The notes beneath the pieces are model-generated. The model was not told the DNA's origin. It did not search any database and was given only the letters and a program-made list of their open reading frames with translations. A stretch of DNA of 64,000 nucleotides from Paraliobacillus quinghaiensis (GTDB lineage Bacteria; Bacillota; Bacilli; Bacillales; Amphibacillaceae): NCBI RefSeq assembly GCF_003426025.1, contig NZ_QJSH01000011.1, positions 1 to 64,000 on the forward strand, given 5' to 3'. A program made the position numbers and the translations under genes. Shown here piece by piece: positions 28,326 to 36,922 of the stretch (within the stretch, counting starts at the first letter, position 1; every line of letters starts with the position of its first letter).

Positions 28326-29072
28326 ATGGCAGAAGCAGTAGAAACAATGGATGGTTGGTATTGTTTACATGATTTACGGAGAATAAACTGGGGTGCCTGG
28401 AAAGCAGCTTCAAATCAAACAAGGGAAGCTGCAATGACAGAATTTCAATCACTAATTTCGAATTGGGAAACAATTGATGAAGCGAAAATTGGCAGTCATG
28501 CTGTTTATACGATGATTGGACATAAAGCTGATTTAATGATGATGATTTTACGCCCGACAATGAAAGAGTTAAACGAAGCAGAATTAGCATTTAACAAATC
28601 AGCACTTGCTGCGTTTACAACACAAACATATTCCTATGTTTCAGTTGTTGAACTATCCAAATACACGGTTAAAGAAGGAGAAAATCCGGAAGAGAGCCCC
28701 GGTACACAGGCCCGTTTACGTCCTCGTCTACCTAAGTGGGAACACATTTGCTTCTACCCAATGGATAAGCGACGTAAGGGAGACGAAAACTGGTATACAT
28801 TACCGATGGAAGAACGTCGCCGCTTAATGTACGAGCATAGTATGACAGGTCGTAAATACGCAGGAAAGATCCGTCAAATTATCACTGGCTCAATGGGATT
28901 TGATGATTGGGAATGGAGTGTTACACTTTTCGCCAAGGATGCATTAGATATTAAAAAATTAGTCTATGAGATGCGCTTTGATGAAGTCAGTGCGAAATAC
29001 GGTGAGTTTGGTGCGTTTTATGTAGGTAACATTTTACCAAAAGATGATGTGCCAGTATTTTTACACGTATAA
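28326..29072 (+). CDS. hemQ: Coproheme decarboxylase HemQ
   Basis: HemQ carries out the last step of the Gram-positive coproporphyrin-dependent haem pathway, two oxidative decarboxylations of coproheme to haem b. The 248 residues match the family; the chlorite-dismutase-like fold is shown by [13 protein letters not shown] at the N-terminus, [34 protein letters not shown] and [23 protein letters not shown] precedes the ATG. It keeps the B. subtilis position next to pta. Confidence 0.95.
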   Translation: MAEAVETMDGWYCLHDLRRINWGAWKAASNQTREAAMTEFQSLISNWETIDEAKIGSHAVYTMIGHKADLMMMILRPTMKELNEAELAFNKSALAAFTTQTYSYVSVVELSKYTVKEGENPEESPGTQARLRPRLPKWEHICFYPMDKRRKGDENWYTLPMEERRRLMYEHSMTGRKYAGKIRQIITGSMGFDDWEWSVTLFAKDALDIKKLVYEMRFDEVSAKYGEFGAFYVGNILPKDDVPVFLHV

Positions 29073-29073
29073 A

Positions 29074-29115
29074 AAAAAGTGTTAGACCGCTATTACACAG
29101 CGTCTAACACTTTTT
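29074..29115. terminator. Bidirectional terminator hemQ / secreted protein
   Basis: AAAAAGTGTTAGAC and GTCTAACACTTTTT pair with CGCT / AGCG inside (one bulge). It serves the convergent genes hemQ and the ABC-operon end. Confidence 0.88.
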
Positions 29116-29119
29116 CATC

Positions 29120-30340
29120 TTATCTTACTGATATATCATGGATATATAATTCAAACTCATCTAGATCTTCTTTGTCTTCTTTTGTGATTACCTCACCTTT
29201 GTATAGCGTCTCACCTGTTTTTACATCTACCATTGTTACATTAGCGTTTATTTTATCAGTCATTCGCCTGGTTGTTACATAAAGTTTCCCCTCATGTACC
29301 TCTATCATTGGCGAGTGCCCTTCACCTGTTTCACCCGAAAGTTCAATCGTATACGGGTTACCAAATTGCTGATCTTCTAGTTGATAAGGCGTTACGACTA
29401 AATTTTGTTCATTTATTTTTGTTAAATAGACCGTTGAGTCCACGTAATAACTTATATCATTCTCTTTTAAACGCTCCCCTAAGTCAATGATCGTTTTTTC
29501 CTTTGTTTTTAAATTATAAGAAATTAACTCCTTACTAAGATTTTCAATTCTGATAATCGATTCTTGATCTTCTATTTCCTTATTTTCCGTTTTTAAATAT
29601 AACAGCTGTTCATTTGCTTGTTTTGGATTTGTCCTAACTAAACTTGTATTGATGTCTAAATCTTCTTGTTGCTCAGATTCAGTGAAAACTGCTTCATAAC
29701 TACTTACCGTTTCTTTCGTTAAGTCAATCGTATAGATGTAATTTGCAACATTGTTGTTATTATTATTGCTTAATACATTGTAAGTAATCACATGTAGCAC
29801 ATTATCCACTACCTGTACATCTTCCACATATATATAGTCGATCTCCAGACTCTCTGGGATTTCTACAGTAAATGCATTTGTGTCATTTGTCTGTTTATCC
29901 AATATACCTATATCAAATGTAAAATCCTCTGGTCCCATTGAGCCATAACTGTATGTTGCTTCTGCATAAGCCAACATCTGATCACTCTCAAAATAAGAGT
30001 CAGTTGAAAGGCCTTTTCCACGCATAAAATAACGGTGTTCGTTTTGTAGATCTTCAATCATTGGTGCCGGTTGACCGATAATCTGGTCTATAAAAGTTCG
30101 GCTATTATATTCAGAACCTTCAGAAGTAATGGTTACGTTTGTATTTACATAGTTCATAGACGCTGTTTCATGATAAAATCCTTCCACAGCCAAACTGCCT
30201 AACGCTTGATCCTGACCACTTTGTTTTTCAATAATAAACATTGGGTATTCTGGTGCTGAAAGGGCAGCATTAATATAAAACGTGCCAATACTTATGACAA
30301 TAACAGCAATAATTGCAGTGGATTTCCAGTACTTTTTCAT
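29120..30340 (-). CDS. Membrane-anchored extracellular protein of the ABC operon
   Basis: A 406-residue protein with one N-terminal hydrophobic segment (IIAVIVISIGTFYINAAL, residues about 8-27) and an extracytoplasmic remainder. There is no lipobox. Repeated strand-rich pieces such as HSPMIEVHEGKLYVTTRR and NVTMVDVKTGETLYKGEV look like beta-propeller blades. The ATG at 30340 has AAGGAG nine bases upstream, just after the permease stop; an ATG two codons earlier is too close. It is the last gene of a GntR-ATPase-permease operon and may be an accessory or sensing subunit. I do not recognise the family. Confidence 0.7.
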   Translation of the reverse strand: MKKYWKSTAIIAVIVISIGTFYINAALSAPEYPMFIIEKQSGQDQALGSLAVEGFYHETASMNYVNTNVTITSEGSEYNSRTFIDQIIGQPAPMIEDLQNEHRYFMRGKGLSTDSYFESDQMLAYAEATYSYGSMGPEDFTFDIGILDKQTNDTNAFTVEIPESLEIDYIYVEDVQVVDNVLHVITYNVLSNNNNNNVANYIYTIDLTKETVSSYEAVFTESEQQEDLDINTSLVRTNPKQANEQLLYLKTENKEIEDQESIIRIENLSKELISYNLKTKEKTIIDLGERLKENDISYYVDSTVYLTKINEQNLVVTPYQLEDQQFGNPYTIELSGETGEGHSPMIEVHEGKLYVTTRRMTDKINANVTMVDVKTGETLYKGEVITKEDKEDLDEFELYIHDISVR

Positions 30341-30355
30341 TTTCATTCACTCCTT

Positions 30356-31189
30356 TTATACCGTGATTTTTTTCTTCAATAAGAATGCGCTCATCCAAAT
30401 AGATCCCGCGATTATAATTAACCCCATCACAATCTCAAGTAAAAATAATTCGATCGGGTAAAAGAAGCCATTTAACACAAACTCGTGTAAAAGCACAGGT
30501 GAAATTAAGACTGCCACTGCTACTAAGCTATAAATAATACCAGCAAAAATCCCTTTCCACTTAAAACTTCTTTCTAATAAAATTGCGGTAAATAGTACGG
30601 AGACAACCATTAATCCTGCTCCATAATATAAGATAAATTCTAAGAAACTATTTGGGAAAATGATGCTTAACTCAGGCATACTTTGCAGAATTTCAATGAC
30701 ATTCATATCATTTCGAAATTCACTTGGCATCATCCATTTAAAAACTGTTGTCTCGATTGGTAAAAATATTATTTGAAATGCAACAAAACCAAATGTCAGC
30801 AGTAAGATATTCGTTAATTTTGCGTAAAAGATATTCAATCTTGTCGTTGGCAACATTAGTAGACGATAAATAAATGTATTTTTTCCAAACCAGTCACGAT
30901 ACCAGATTAGAAAGATATAAAATGCTACACCCGCTATGCATAATGCAATCGGACCCATGAAAAATGCACTTCTTGCAACTTGCAAGAAATTCATTTGACC
31001 AAATTCTGCTATAAATTGTGCCTTTGGTATCATATCTTCATAGATTCTTTCATTAGCGACATTAAGATATTTTTTTGATAGTACAATTACTCCGCCAATC
31101 TGTGCTAAAAATGTAATCCCCAGTAGTACTGCAAATAACTTCGCAAGGCGATTAAATTCAAAATTGACAAGCTTTAGGTAATTTTTCAT
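30356..31189 (-). CDS. ABC transporter permease
   Basis: A 277-residue integral membrane protein with about six transmembrane segments, for example LFAVLLGITFLAQIGGVIVL, LCIAGVAFYIFLIW and IFAGIIYSLVAVAVLI. It overlaps the ATPase stop by four bases (ATGA), so the two are coupled. One ATPase and one permease with a GntR repressor is the layout of YtrABC-type operons that respond to cell-wall antibiotics in Bacillus. The substrate is not evident. Confidence 0.82.
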   Translation of the reverse strand: MKNYLKLVNFEFNRLAKLFAVLLGITFLAQIGGVIVLSKKYLNVANERIYEDMIPKAQFIAEFGQMNFLQVARSAFFMGPIALCIAGVAFYIFLIWYRDWFGKNTFIYRLLMLPTTRLNIFYAKLTNILLLTFGFVAFQIIFLPIETTVFKWMMPSEFRNDMNVIEILQSMPELSIIFPNSFLEFILYYGAGLMVVSVLFTAILLERSFKWKGIFAGIIYSLVAVAVLISPVLLHEFVLNGFFYPIELFLLEIVMGLIIIAGSIWMSAFLLKKKITV

Positions 31190-31875
31190 CTTCGATACAC
31201 CTCTCTCATAACATCCACTACAGATTTCCCTTCATCTTCACGAGCTTCCTCTGCATTGAACTCCTTGGTAACTTTCCCATCATCTAATAGGACTACTTTA
31301 TCGATTAAATGTTCAATGTCACTTATTTCATGCGTTGTAATAATCACACCACGATTTTCAATTAAATGACTAGTAAACACATTCGCAATTTCTTCACGGC
31401 TAAAGATGTCAATTCCGGAGAACGGTTCATCCATTAAGACATAATCAACATCCAAGGCTAAACCAAGTAACAAATTAACTTTTGCTGTATTTCCTTTCGA
31501 TAGAGATGAGATTCGCTCCTCTTTATTCAATTTAAAAAACGCGAGTAGTTCTGTTGCACGCTCTTGGTTCCAACATGCATAAAAGTCATTCATAAATCCA
31601 AGCGCATCTTCAATTTTCATTGATGGCAACATCGTTATTGCATCTGGAATAAAAGTAATTTTTTCGAATGATTGTTCATTAATTGGCTCACCATTCATTA
31701 AAATTTGTCCCTGGTTAATCGGCGTAAGTGCCATAATTGCATTTAGAATTGTTGTTTTACCAACCCCATTAATTCCAATTAAACACGTTATTTCACCTTT
31801 GTTTGCTGTAAATGAAACACCTTTTAATATCTTTTTCCGGCCATAATTTTTGCTAATCTCTTTTACTTCAATCAT
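31186..31875 (-). CDS. ABC transporter ATP-binding protein
   Basis: A 229-residue single nucleotide-binding domain: Walker A GINGVGKTT, signature SSLSKGNTAKV (an LSxG type), Walker B YVLMDEPFSGID and switch histidine in IITTHEI. The ATG at 31875 has AAGGAGG seven bases upstream, lying in the end of the GntR gene; the TTG at 31881 is too close to that site. It resembles YtrB/YhcG-type ATPases. Confidence 0.9.
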   Translation of the reverse strand: MIEVKEISKNYGRKKILKGVSFTANKGEITCLIGINGVGKTTILNAIMALTPINQGQILMNGEPINEQSFEKITFIPDAITMLPSMKIEDALGFMNDFYACWNQERATELLAFFKLNKEERISSLSKGNTAKVNLLLGLALDVDYVLMDEPFSGIDIFSREEIANVFTSHLIENRGVIITTHEISDIEHLIDKVVLLDDGKVTKEFNAEEAREDEGKSVVDVMREVYRR

Positions 31876-31877
31876 TT

Positions 31878-32258
31878 TCAATCCTCCTTATTATCAGACT
31901 TTGTATACTTGGTTCTTACTAAGTTAAGTAACTCTTCTACTGGAATATTTATTGATCGGACAGATGTAACAAATGTATCCACTGCTTCAACTAACAACTC
32001 TTCTCTCACTTTACCTAGTACTTTCTCATCCGTTGTTATTTTGCTTGGGTGATTTCTTTCTGTATGGATCAAATTCTGTTCCTCCATTTCCTTATACGCA
32101 CGTTGCGCTGTATTAGGGTTTATCTTAAGCCTGTTTGCCAGCTCACGCCTTGAGGGAATTTCTTCTCCTGGCGCCAATTCACCATTTGCAATTTGTTCCT
32201 TAAAATAACGAATAATCTGTAAATAAACTGGATCACGCGTATTAAAATTCACATTCAT
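31878..32258 (-). CDS. GntR family transcriptional regulator (YtrA type)
   Basis: A 126-residue regulator with a winged-helix domain (PVYLQIIRYFKEQIANGELAPG to NPNTAQRAYKEMEEQNLI) and only a short C-terminal dimerisation segment, the YtrA subclass. The ATG at 32258 has AAAGGAG eight bases upstream; an ATG six codons earlier precedes that site. It is the first gene of the ABC operon and probably represses it through the palindromes at 32308-32356. Confidence 0.88.
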   Translation of the reverse strand: MNVNFNTRDPVYLQIIRYFKEQIANGELAPGEEIPSRRELANRLKINPNTAQRAYKEMEEQNLIHTERNHPSKITTDEKVLGKVREELLVEAVDTFVTSVRSINIPVEELLNLVRTKYTKSDNKED

Positions 32259-32307
32259 CAAATCAACTCCTTTCATTCACTAGAATCCAACTTCAAATTT
32301 TTGGTGT

Positions 32308-32367
32308 GTGTATTAATCGATTCATACATCTAACGTGTATTATATGACTAATACACTTGGTTGTCAA
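32308..32367 (-). promoter_or_regulatory. Promoter and twin GntR operators of the ABC operon
   Basis: On the minus strand TTGACA (32367-32362), a 17-base spacer and TATAAT (32344-32339) form a consensus SigA promoter. A palindrome with arms GTGTATT (32335-32341) and AATACAC (32350-32356), eight bases apart, covers the -10 and spacer. A second copy with the same spacing (GTGTATT at 32308-32314, CATACAT at 32323-32329) lies 27 bases downstream. This fits autorepression by the YtrA-type regulator. Confidence 0.82.
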
Positions 32368-32494
32368 TTCAGTTTTTAAAAAAAGCGTACAAGTAAATTA
32401 ATTAGCTAATAGTATTCATCTTTTTTTAGCCCATGCATATGTATAGGTAATGGAGATGCCGCTTTGTAAACTGAGGTTAATTATAAACTTATTC

Positions 32495-32672
32495 GCGGCA
32501 AAAAATCCCACCAGTCTTAGCATCTATGTTTTTTGAACCAGAGGTTGCCTTTGTGACCCACTGGTTTAATCAATGACATTTTCGGACGATACAAATGCCA
32601 CTGCTTCTATGCACCATTAGCGTCCGAGTGTCCACATATATAAAAGAACGAATTATGAGAGGAGCGAGTAAT
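32495..32672 (+). repeat. Possible decayed repeat copy forming the gerQ leader
   Basis: Two 11-base exact matches link this region to the modular repeats. GCGGCAAAAAA (32495-32505) also occurs in the spacer of the 42-kb copy (42475-42485). GCGAGTAATCG at the gerQ ribosome site (about 32663-32673) equals part of the core hairpin. Between them are hairpins AACCAG-GGT / ACC-CTGGTT (32536-32566) and TCGGACG / CGTCCGA (32582-32627). Confidence 0.4.
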
Positions 32673-32676
32673 CGTA

Positions 32677-33180
32677 ATGAGTGAAGAAAAAAATCAACGT
32701 CAAACACCACCAGCAGCAAGTGGAGGTTACATTAAACAACCGATGCAAGGCCAGCAATTTACTCAAGGGCAAGGTATGTATCAACCGCAGGCGCAACAGC
32801 AAATGCCATCCTATGGTTTTTCACCTAGCATGTATCAACCAGGCTATCAGCAACCGTCTTTCTATCCACCACAGGCATTCCAGAGTCCAGTACAAAGCCA
32901 AGCACCAACTAGTCAAGTACCTGGTATGCTACCTTTAGAACAATCCTATATTGAAAACATTTTGCGTTTAAACAAAGGGAAAATAGCTACAGTTTACATG
33001 ACTTTTGAAAATAATGAGCGTTGGAATGCAAAAATTTTCAAAGGTGTTGTTGAAGCAGCTGGAAGAGATCACATTATCCTTAGTGATCCTGAAACAAATA
33101 AGCGGTATTTATTATTGATGGTTTATTTAGACTATATTACATTTGATGAAGAGATTAACTACGACTACCCTAGAAGATAG
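32677..33180 (+). CDS. gerQ: Spore coat protein GerQ
   Basis: GerQ is an inner spore-coat protein needed for correct placement of the cortex-lytic enzyme CwlJ, and it is crosslinked by transglutaminase. The 167 residues consist of a Gln/Pro/Tyr-rich N-terminal half (repeated QQ, YQP, QAF; residues 1-90), which offers crosslinking sites, and a conserved C-terminal domain (YIENILRLNKGKIATVYMTF to DYITFDEEINYD). AGGAG lies about 12 bases before the ATG, inside a stretch resembling the repeat core. Confidence 0.93.
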   Translation: MSEEKNQRQTPPAASGGYIKQPMQGQQFTQGQGMYQPQAQQQMPSYGFSPSMYQPGYQQPSFYPPQAFQSPVQSQAPTSQVPGMLPLEQSYIENILRLNKGKIATVYMTFENNERWNAKIFKGVVEAAGRDHIILSDPETNKRYLLLMVYLDYITFDEEINYDYPRR

Positions 33181-33206
33181 CACTAATTGCATTGTATAAT
33201 CAGAAA

Positions 33207-33230
33207 AGTCCTTGCGTAAAAGCAAGGACT
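33207..33230 (+). terminator. Hairpin downstream of gerQ
   Basis: AGTCCTTGC-GTAAAA-GCAAGGACT, a perfect 9-bp stem, followed by CATTCTATTT. The weak T-tract and the gene 25 bases later suggest a partial terminator or an RNA processing boundary. Confidence 0.6.
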
Positions 33231-33254
33231 CATTCTATTTGGAGGCACAGTATC

Positions 33255-33503
33255 ATGAAACATCCATTTGAGAAATTACTGCAATTGCAATTTCTAGCAA
33301 TACTTTTGGCCATTATATTTGGTGTTTTCACAATACTTTCTGGAAACTTATTTCTCGCTTTCTTCACATGTTTGCTAGTGACAGCTGACCTTTTGTTTGA
33401 AGGACTTATTGAATTAAGGAAACAAAATCCCGCTCAATTTGCTCGTCATTTTTTTCGTGTCATTATGATCATTATCTTTGTTAGCTATTTGTATTTTACA
33501 TAA
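33255..33503 (+). CDS. Small membrane protein of unknown function
   Basis: An 82-residue protein beginning MKHPFEKLLQLQFL, with hydrophobic segments FLAILLAIIFGVFTILSG and LFLAFFTCLLVTADLLFEGL and a third near the C-terminus (VIMIIIFVSYLYF). GGAGG lies nine bases before the ATG at 33255. It overlaps the end of the convergent ywdK by eight bases. I do not recognise the family. Its position after gerQ suggests possible cotranscription. Confidence 0.7.
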   Translation: MKHPFEKLLQLQFLAILLAIIFGVFTILSGNLFLAFFTCLLVTADLLFEGLIELRKQNPAQFARHFFRVIMIIIFVSYLYFT

Positions 33504-33864
33504 TTCGCATAACAGCATAGCCCAATAACACCCAACCAATTAAAAAGGCAAAACCGCCAATCGGGGTGATCATTGCAAATGTTTTAATTGCAGTTGTCGA
33601 ATATATGTACAAGCTTCCTGAAAAAAGAATGATACCTGCGAAAAAGAACCAACCTGCAAGCGATATGCTTGTTACTTGGTATTTAGCAGCCAAAAAGGCA
33701 GTTGCCAATAATGCGACCGTATGGAACATTTGATATTGAACAGCTTTCTCCCATGTCTTTATTGCCTTTTCTGTGATTTTCCCTTCTAATCCGTGTGCCC
33801 CAAAAGCTCCTAGAGCAACAGCTATAAATCCATTTAAAAATGCGATTAATAAAAATAACTTCAT
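33496..33864 (-). CDS. ywdK: DUF423 membrane protein YwdK
   Basis: A 122-residue protein of the DUF423 family with four transmembrane segments. The family signature GAFGAHGLEGK follows the first helix and is followed by WEKAVQYQMFHTVALL. Function unknown. The gerQ-ywdK neighbourhood is conserved in Bacillus. Confidence 0.9.
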   Translation of the reverse strand: MKLFLLIAFLNGFIAVALGAFGAHGLEGKITEKAIKTWEKAVQYQMFHTVALLATAFLAAKYQVTSISLAGWFFFAGIILFSGSLYIYSTTAIKTFAMITPIGGFAFLIGWVLLGYAVMRIM

Positions 33865-33961
33865 CTATTTCACCTTCCTTTGATTATTGTTCAAGCTTAT
33901 GACCGACATGATAGATCTATTAAAGTTCGTATTCACACATATTGTTTGAACATGTCTATCA

Positions 33962-34282
33962 TTAAAAATCGAGTAATGAATCTCCATTTGCATCATCTTC
34001 TACTAGTCTTTTGGAATCAGTTGAGACGTTCCCTACGTTTGGCTTTGATGTTGGTATGTCTCCCATCATTTTTCGTAGCTCTAGTTCGTCTTGTGCATTA
34101 TGCGTTCCTGCAGCCTTACTTGTGTCTACTGGTGCTTGGGCTTCCTCTTGATCTAATATTAAATCACACAACAAGCGAATTGCGCGTGCATGTTCTTTCA
34201 CTTCTGCGTGTTGATCTTGTTTCGTAAGTGCAGTTTGTATTTCTTGCTGCATTTTTTGTAGCACTTTTTCATTTGTTATCAT
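33962..34282 (-). CDS. ywdI: YwdI family protein (DUF5327)
   Basis: A 106-residue soluble protein. The N-terminal half is helical (MITNEKVLQKMQQEIQTAL to EHARAIRLLCDLIL) and the C-terminal half low-complexity, ending SLLDF. Family and position match B. subtilis YwdI beside ywdK and gerQ. No function is known. A longer reading frame on the opposite strand has no family resemblance. Confidence 0.78.
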   Translation of the reverse strand: MITNEKVLQKMQQEIQTALTKQDQHAEVKEHARAIRLLCDLILDQEEAQAPVDTSKAAGTHNAQDELELRKMMGDIPTSKPNVGNVSTDSKRLVEDDANGDSLLDF

Positions 34283-34420
34283 TCTGATGCCTCCCTCAGG
34301 CTTTAATAATTTCTAGTATACAAATAATTCCCCAATGATGAAACTGATAGCATTTGAAACTAGTGAATTAATAGCTTTATAATAATTATATTGTACGTTT
34401 GATTACTTTTAATTCGCAGT

Positions 34421-34565
34421 AGATATATGATGCGTCGTAACTAGTAGCGTGAGTTACTACCTAACCCGCTACGTCACCGGATGGTTTTGGTGGGACGAGT
34501 AATCGCAGTCCCAAAGGCTTTCCATTTCACTTGAGGAGCGGTTATGTTACGACGTAGTTTATGTT
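34421..34565 (+). repeat. Interspersed modular repeat, copy 4 (short form)
   Basis: A 145-base copy with inverted ends: ATATATGATGCGTCGTAA on the left and TTACGACGTAG on the right. Inside are GTGAGTTACTACCTAACCC, GCTACGTCACCGGATGG, the core hairpin with covaried arms GGGAC / GTCCC around GAGTAATCGCA, and CATTTCACTTGAGGAGCGG. It lacks the second stem. It fills most of the 343-base gap before the kinase-like gene. Confidence 0.8.
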
Positions 34566-34625
34566 TTTTGTGTCACTAATACAAATCTTTCAGTATACAT
34601 ACAATAAAAAAAGGATGTGCTTTTG

Positions 34626-35489
34626 GTGAGAGATATTATACACGAAACGATGGGGAAGGTTGATAAGTCTGGTTCTATTTCTTCTATTATTCCCGTTTCT
34701 GGTGGTGAGATTAATCAAGCTTATCGGGTTGATACAGACCAGCAAAGTTATTTTGTCAAAACAAATCGAGATGTTCCCTCACATTTTTTTCGTTTTGAAG
34801 CAAATGGAGTAGCATTAATTAAAAACACTAACACAATTGCTGTTCCCGAAGTGTATTACTATAATGAGCCTAAGGAAAATGAGCAAGCAATTTTTGTGAT
34901 GGAATGGGTTGAAGGCAATCAAACCAGTAAAACTATAACTGCACTTGGCGAAAAAATCGCTGCACTACACCAACATAGTCACACACACTATGGACTAGAT
35001 CAAGATGGTTTTACCGGACAAATCAACCAGCCCAATCAGTTTACTTCTGATTGGATAAGCTATTTCCGTGATTACCGCTTGCGCACCCAGCTAATTGAAG
35101 GAAGTAAACGGGGAAGATTTACGAAAGAACGTCAAGCTAAGTTAGAGAAATTAATTGCTACAATAGACACATTACTTCCAGCTCATCCAAAGGCTTCTCT
35201 ATTGCATGGTGATCTTTGGGGCGGGAATTGGTTAACTGGTACAAATGGCACACCTTATGTAATTGATCCAGCTGTACTTTATGGTGATCATTTATTTGAA
35301 TTGGCATATATAGAACTAGATGGCTATCCTCAAACCTTTTATACTGCTTATCAAAGTGTAATGCCGATAGCCGACTATTACGAAGATATAAAACCTTTGT
35401 ATCAACTTTATTATTTGCTCGTTCATCTAACTATATTCGGTGAAAAATACGGAGCAGACGTTGATCGAATATTAACACGATATGTTTAA
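34626..35489 (+). CDS. Fructosamine kinase family protein
   Basis: A 287-residue kinase-like protein of the fructosamine-3-kinase / aminoglycoside phosphotransferase fold. SGGEINQAYRV resembles the glycine-rich loop, YFVKTN holds the ATP-binding lysine, and the catalytic loop LLHGDLWGGNW and metal motif YVIDPAVLYGD are intact. Family members phosphorylate ketosamines in protein deglycation, or protect against sugar phosphates. I prefer the GTG at 34626 (AGGA ten bases upstream) over the GTG at 34617. Monocistronic with its own terminator. Confidence 0.88.
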   Translation: MRDIIHETMGKVDKSGSISSIIPVSGGEINQAYRVDTDQQSYFVKTNRDVPSHFFRFEANGVALIKNTNTIAVPEVYYYNEPKENEQAIFVMEWVEGNQTSKTITALGEKIAALHQHSHTHYGLDQDGFTGQINQPNQFTSDWISYFRDYRLRTQLIEGSKRGRFTKERQAKLEKLIATIDTLLPAHPKASLLHGDLWGGNWLTGTNGTPYVIDPAVLYGDHLFELAYIELDGYPQTFYTAYQSVMPIADYYEDIKPLYQLYYLLVHLTIFGEKYGADVDRILTRYV

Positions 35490-35493
35490 AATC

Positions 35494-35527
35494 AAAAAAC
35501 CTGCCTTCATTTTCGAAGACAGGTTTT
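35494..35527. terminator. Bidirectional terminator, kinase / aminopeptidase
   Basis: AAAAAACCTGCCTTC and GAAGACAGGTTTT pair around ATTTTC with one mismatch; it serves the convergent genes on both sides. Confidence 0.88.
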
Positions 35528-35539
35528 CTCGTACTACTA

Positions 35540-36781
35540 TTAATTAAACTTAATTGCCCAGTTTCCATCACGGAAAATGGCTTCTGTTTCTCCACTTTCA
35601 GTTACACCATCAATATCCATCTCTGCTGAGCCAATCATGAAATCTTCATGAATAAGACTATCATTTACACCGTGTTGATCAAGCTCGTCTTTAGACATTT
35701 CAGAACCGTTTTCGATTGTAGTCGGATACGCTTTACCTAATGCAAGGTGGCAGGAAGCATTTTCATCAAATAACGTGTTATAAAAAATTAATCCAGATTG
35801 TGAAATTGGTGATAGATGGGGCACAAGCGCTACTTCACCAAGGCGTCTTGCACCATCTTCATCTGTATCAAGCATATTTTTTAGCGCCTCTTCTCCTTCT
35901 TCACCAGAAAAATCAACCACTTTACCGTCTTCAAAAGTTAAGGAGAAATTGTTGATTACAGTACCTCCATAACTTAGTGGTTTAGTACTTTTCACCTTAC
36001 CATTGACACCATATTTATCTGGCATTGTGAAAACTTCTTCTGTTGGGATATTTGCGTTAAACTCAACCCCATCTACTGAAGGGCCTGAACCACCATGCCA
36101 AATATGACCTTCTGGCAATTCAATTGTTAAATCTGTTCCTTCTGCTTTGAAAACCAATTTTTTGTATTTTTTCTGGTTAAGATATTCTCGGGCTTGTCGC
36201 AACCTTCCATTATGCTCTTCCCAAGCCTTAACTGGGTCGTCTTGATCTACTCTTGTAATGAAGAAAATTTGCTCCCACAGTTTCTCTTGGGCTTCTTCTA
36301 CAGGTAGATCTGGATATACTTTTTTAGCCCATGCTTCTGAAGCATAACCAACTAATGACCATGTAACTCGATCGTTCATTACGTAATTGCGATATTCACT
36401 TAACGCTTGTGCACTAGCTTTTTGCACTGCAGTAATCCGCTCACTATCAATTCCATCCAATAAATCAGGATCTGGACCGTATACACTTAGAAGGGAGTAA
36501 CCGTCTTTTACCATTTCCTCTAAACCTGTAACAAGCCACTCAGGGAAATGCTTTAAAGTTTCCATTGGAGCATGCTGCATTTTTAACAAAGTTAATTCGT
36601 CATCACTCCACTGAACATGTACATTCTTAACACCTACTTGATAAGCTTCCTCAGCAATTTTTCGTACAAAATCAACTGATTCAATTGGTGCATTAATTAT
36701 TAAACCTTGCCCCATTTGAACATTTACACCTGTTTCTATTGCAAGTTTGGCATACTTCTTTAATGTCTCTTCTTTTGGCAA
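35540..36781 (-). CDS. Aminopeptidase, M29 family (first copy)
   Basis: A 413-residue AmpS/AmpT-type metallo-aminopeptidase that removes N-terminal residues from peptides in the cytosol. Conserved M29 segments are HIWHGGSGPSVDGVEFNANIPTEEVFT, containing a metal-binding Glu, and ALVPHLSPISQSGLIFYNTLFDENASCHLALG with the metal-binding His. The start is TTG at 36781 behind GAGGGA. A close paralogue is encoded at 52.2 kb. Confidence 0.93.
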   Translation of the reverse strand: MPKEETLKKYAKLAIETGVNVQMGQGLIINAPIESVDFVRKIAEEAYQVGVKNVHVQWSDDELTLLKMQHAPMETLKHFPEWLVTGLEEMVKDGYSLLSVYGPDPDLLDGIDSERITAVQKASAQALSEYRNYVMNDRVTWSLVGYASEAWAKKVYPDLPVEEAQEKLWEQIFFITRVDQDDPVKAWEEHNGRLRQAREYLNQKKYKKLVFKAEGTDLTIELPEGHIWHGGSGPSVDGVEFNANIPTEEVFTMPDKYGVNGKVKSTKPLSYGGTVINNFSLTFEDGKVVDFSGEEGEEALKNMLDTDEDGARRLGEVALVPHLSPISQSGLIFYNTLFDENASCHLALGKAYPTTIENGSEMSKDELDQHGVNDSLIHEDFMIGSAEMDIDGVTESGETEAIFRDGNWAIKFN

Positions 36782-36878
36782 TTTACTTCCCTCATTTCTT
36801 TATGTATTATAATGTTATTATTTCACATTTTTCTAAAAAAATATAGTGAGCTAATAGACATCAATAAAAAGAAAAATC

Positions 36879-36887
36879 TGTTATAAT
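36879..36887 (+). promoter_or_regulatory. Extended -10 promoter of the RND transporter gene
   Basis: TGTTATAAT is a full extended -10 element (TGn plus TATAAT), 36 bases before the GTG start. No good -35 is seen at the expected distance, which extended -10 promoters tolerate. Confidence 0.55.
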
Positions 36888-36922
36888 TGCTACACTAAGA
36901 GAACTTAGCGAGGAGTGTTGAC

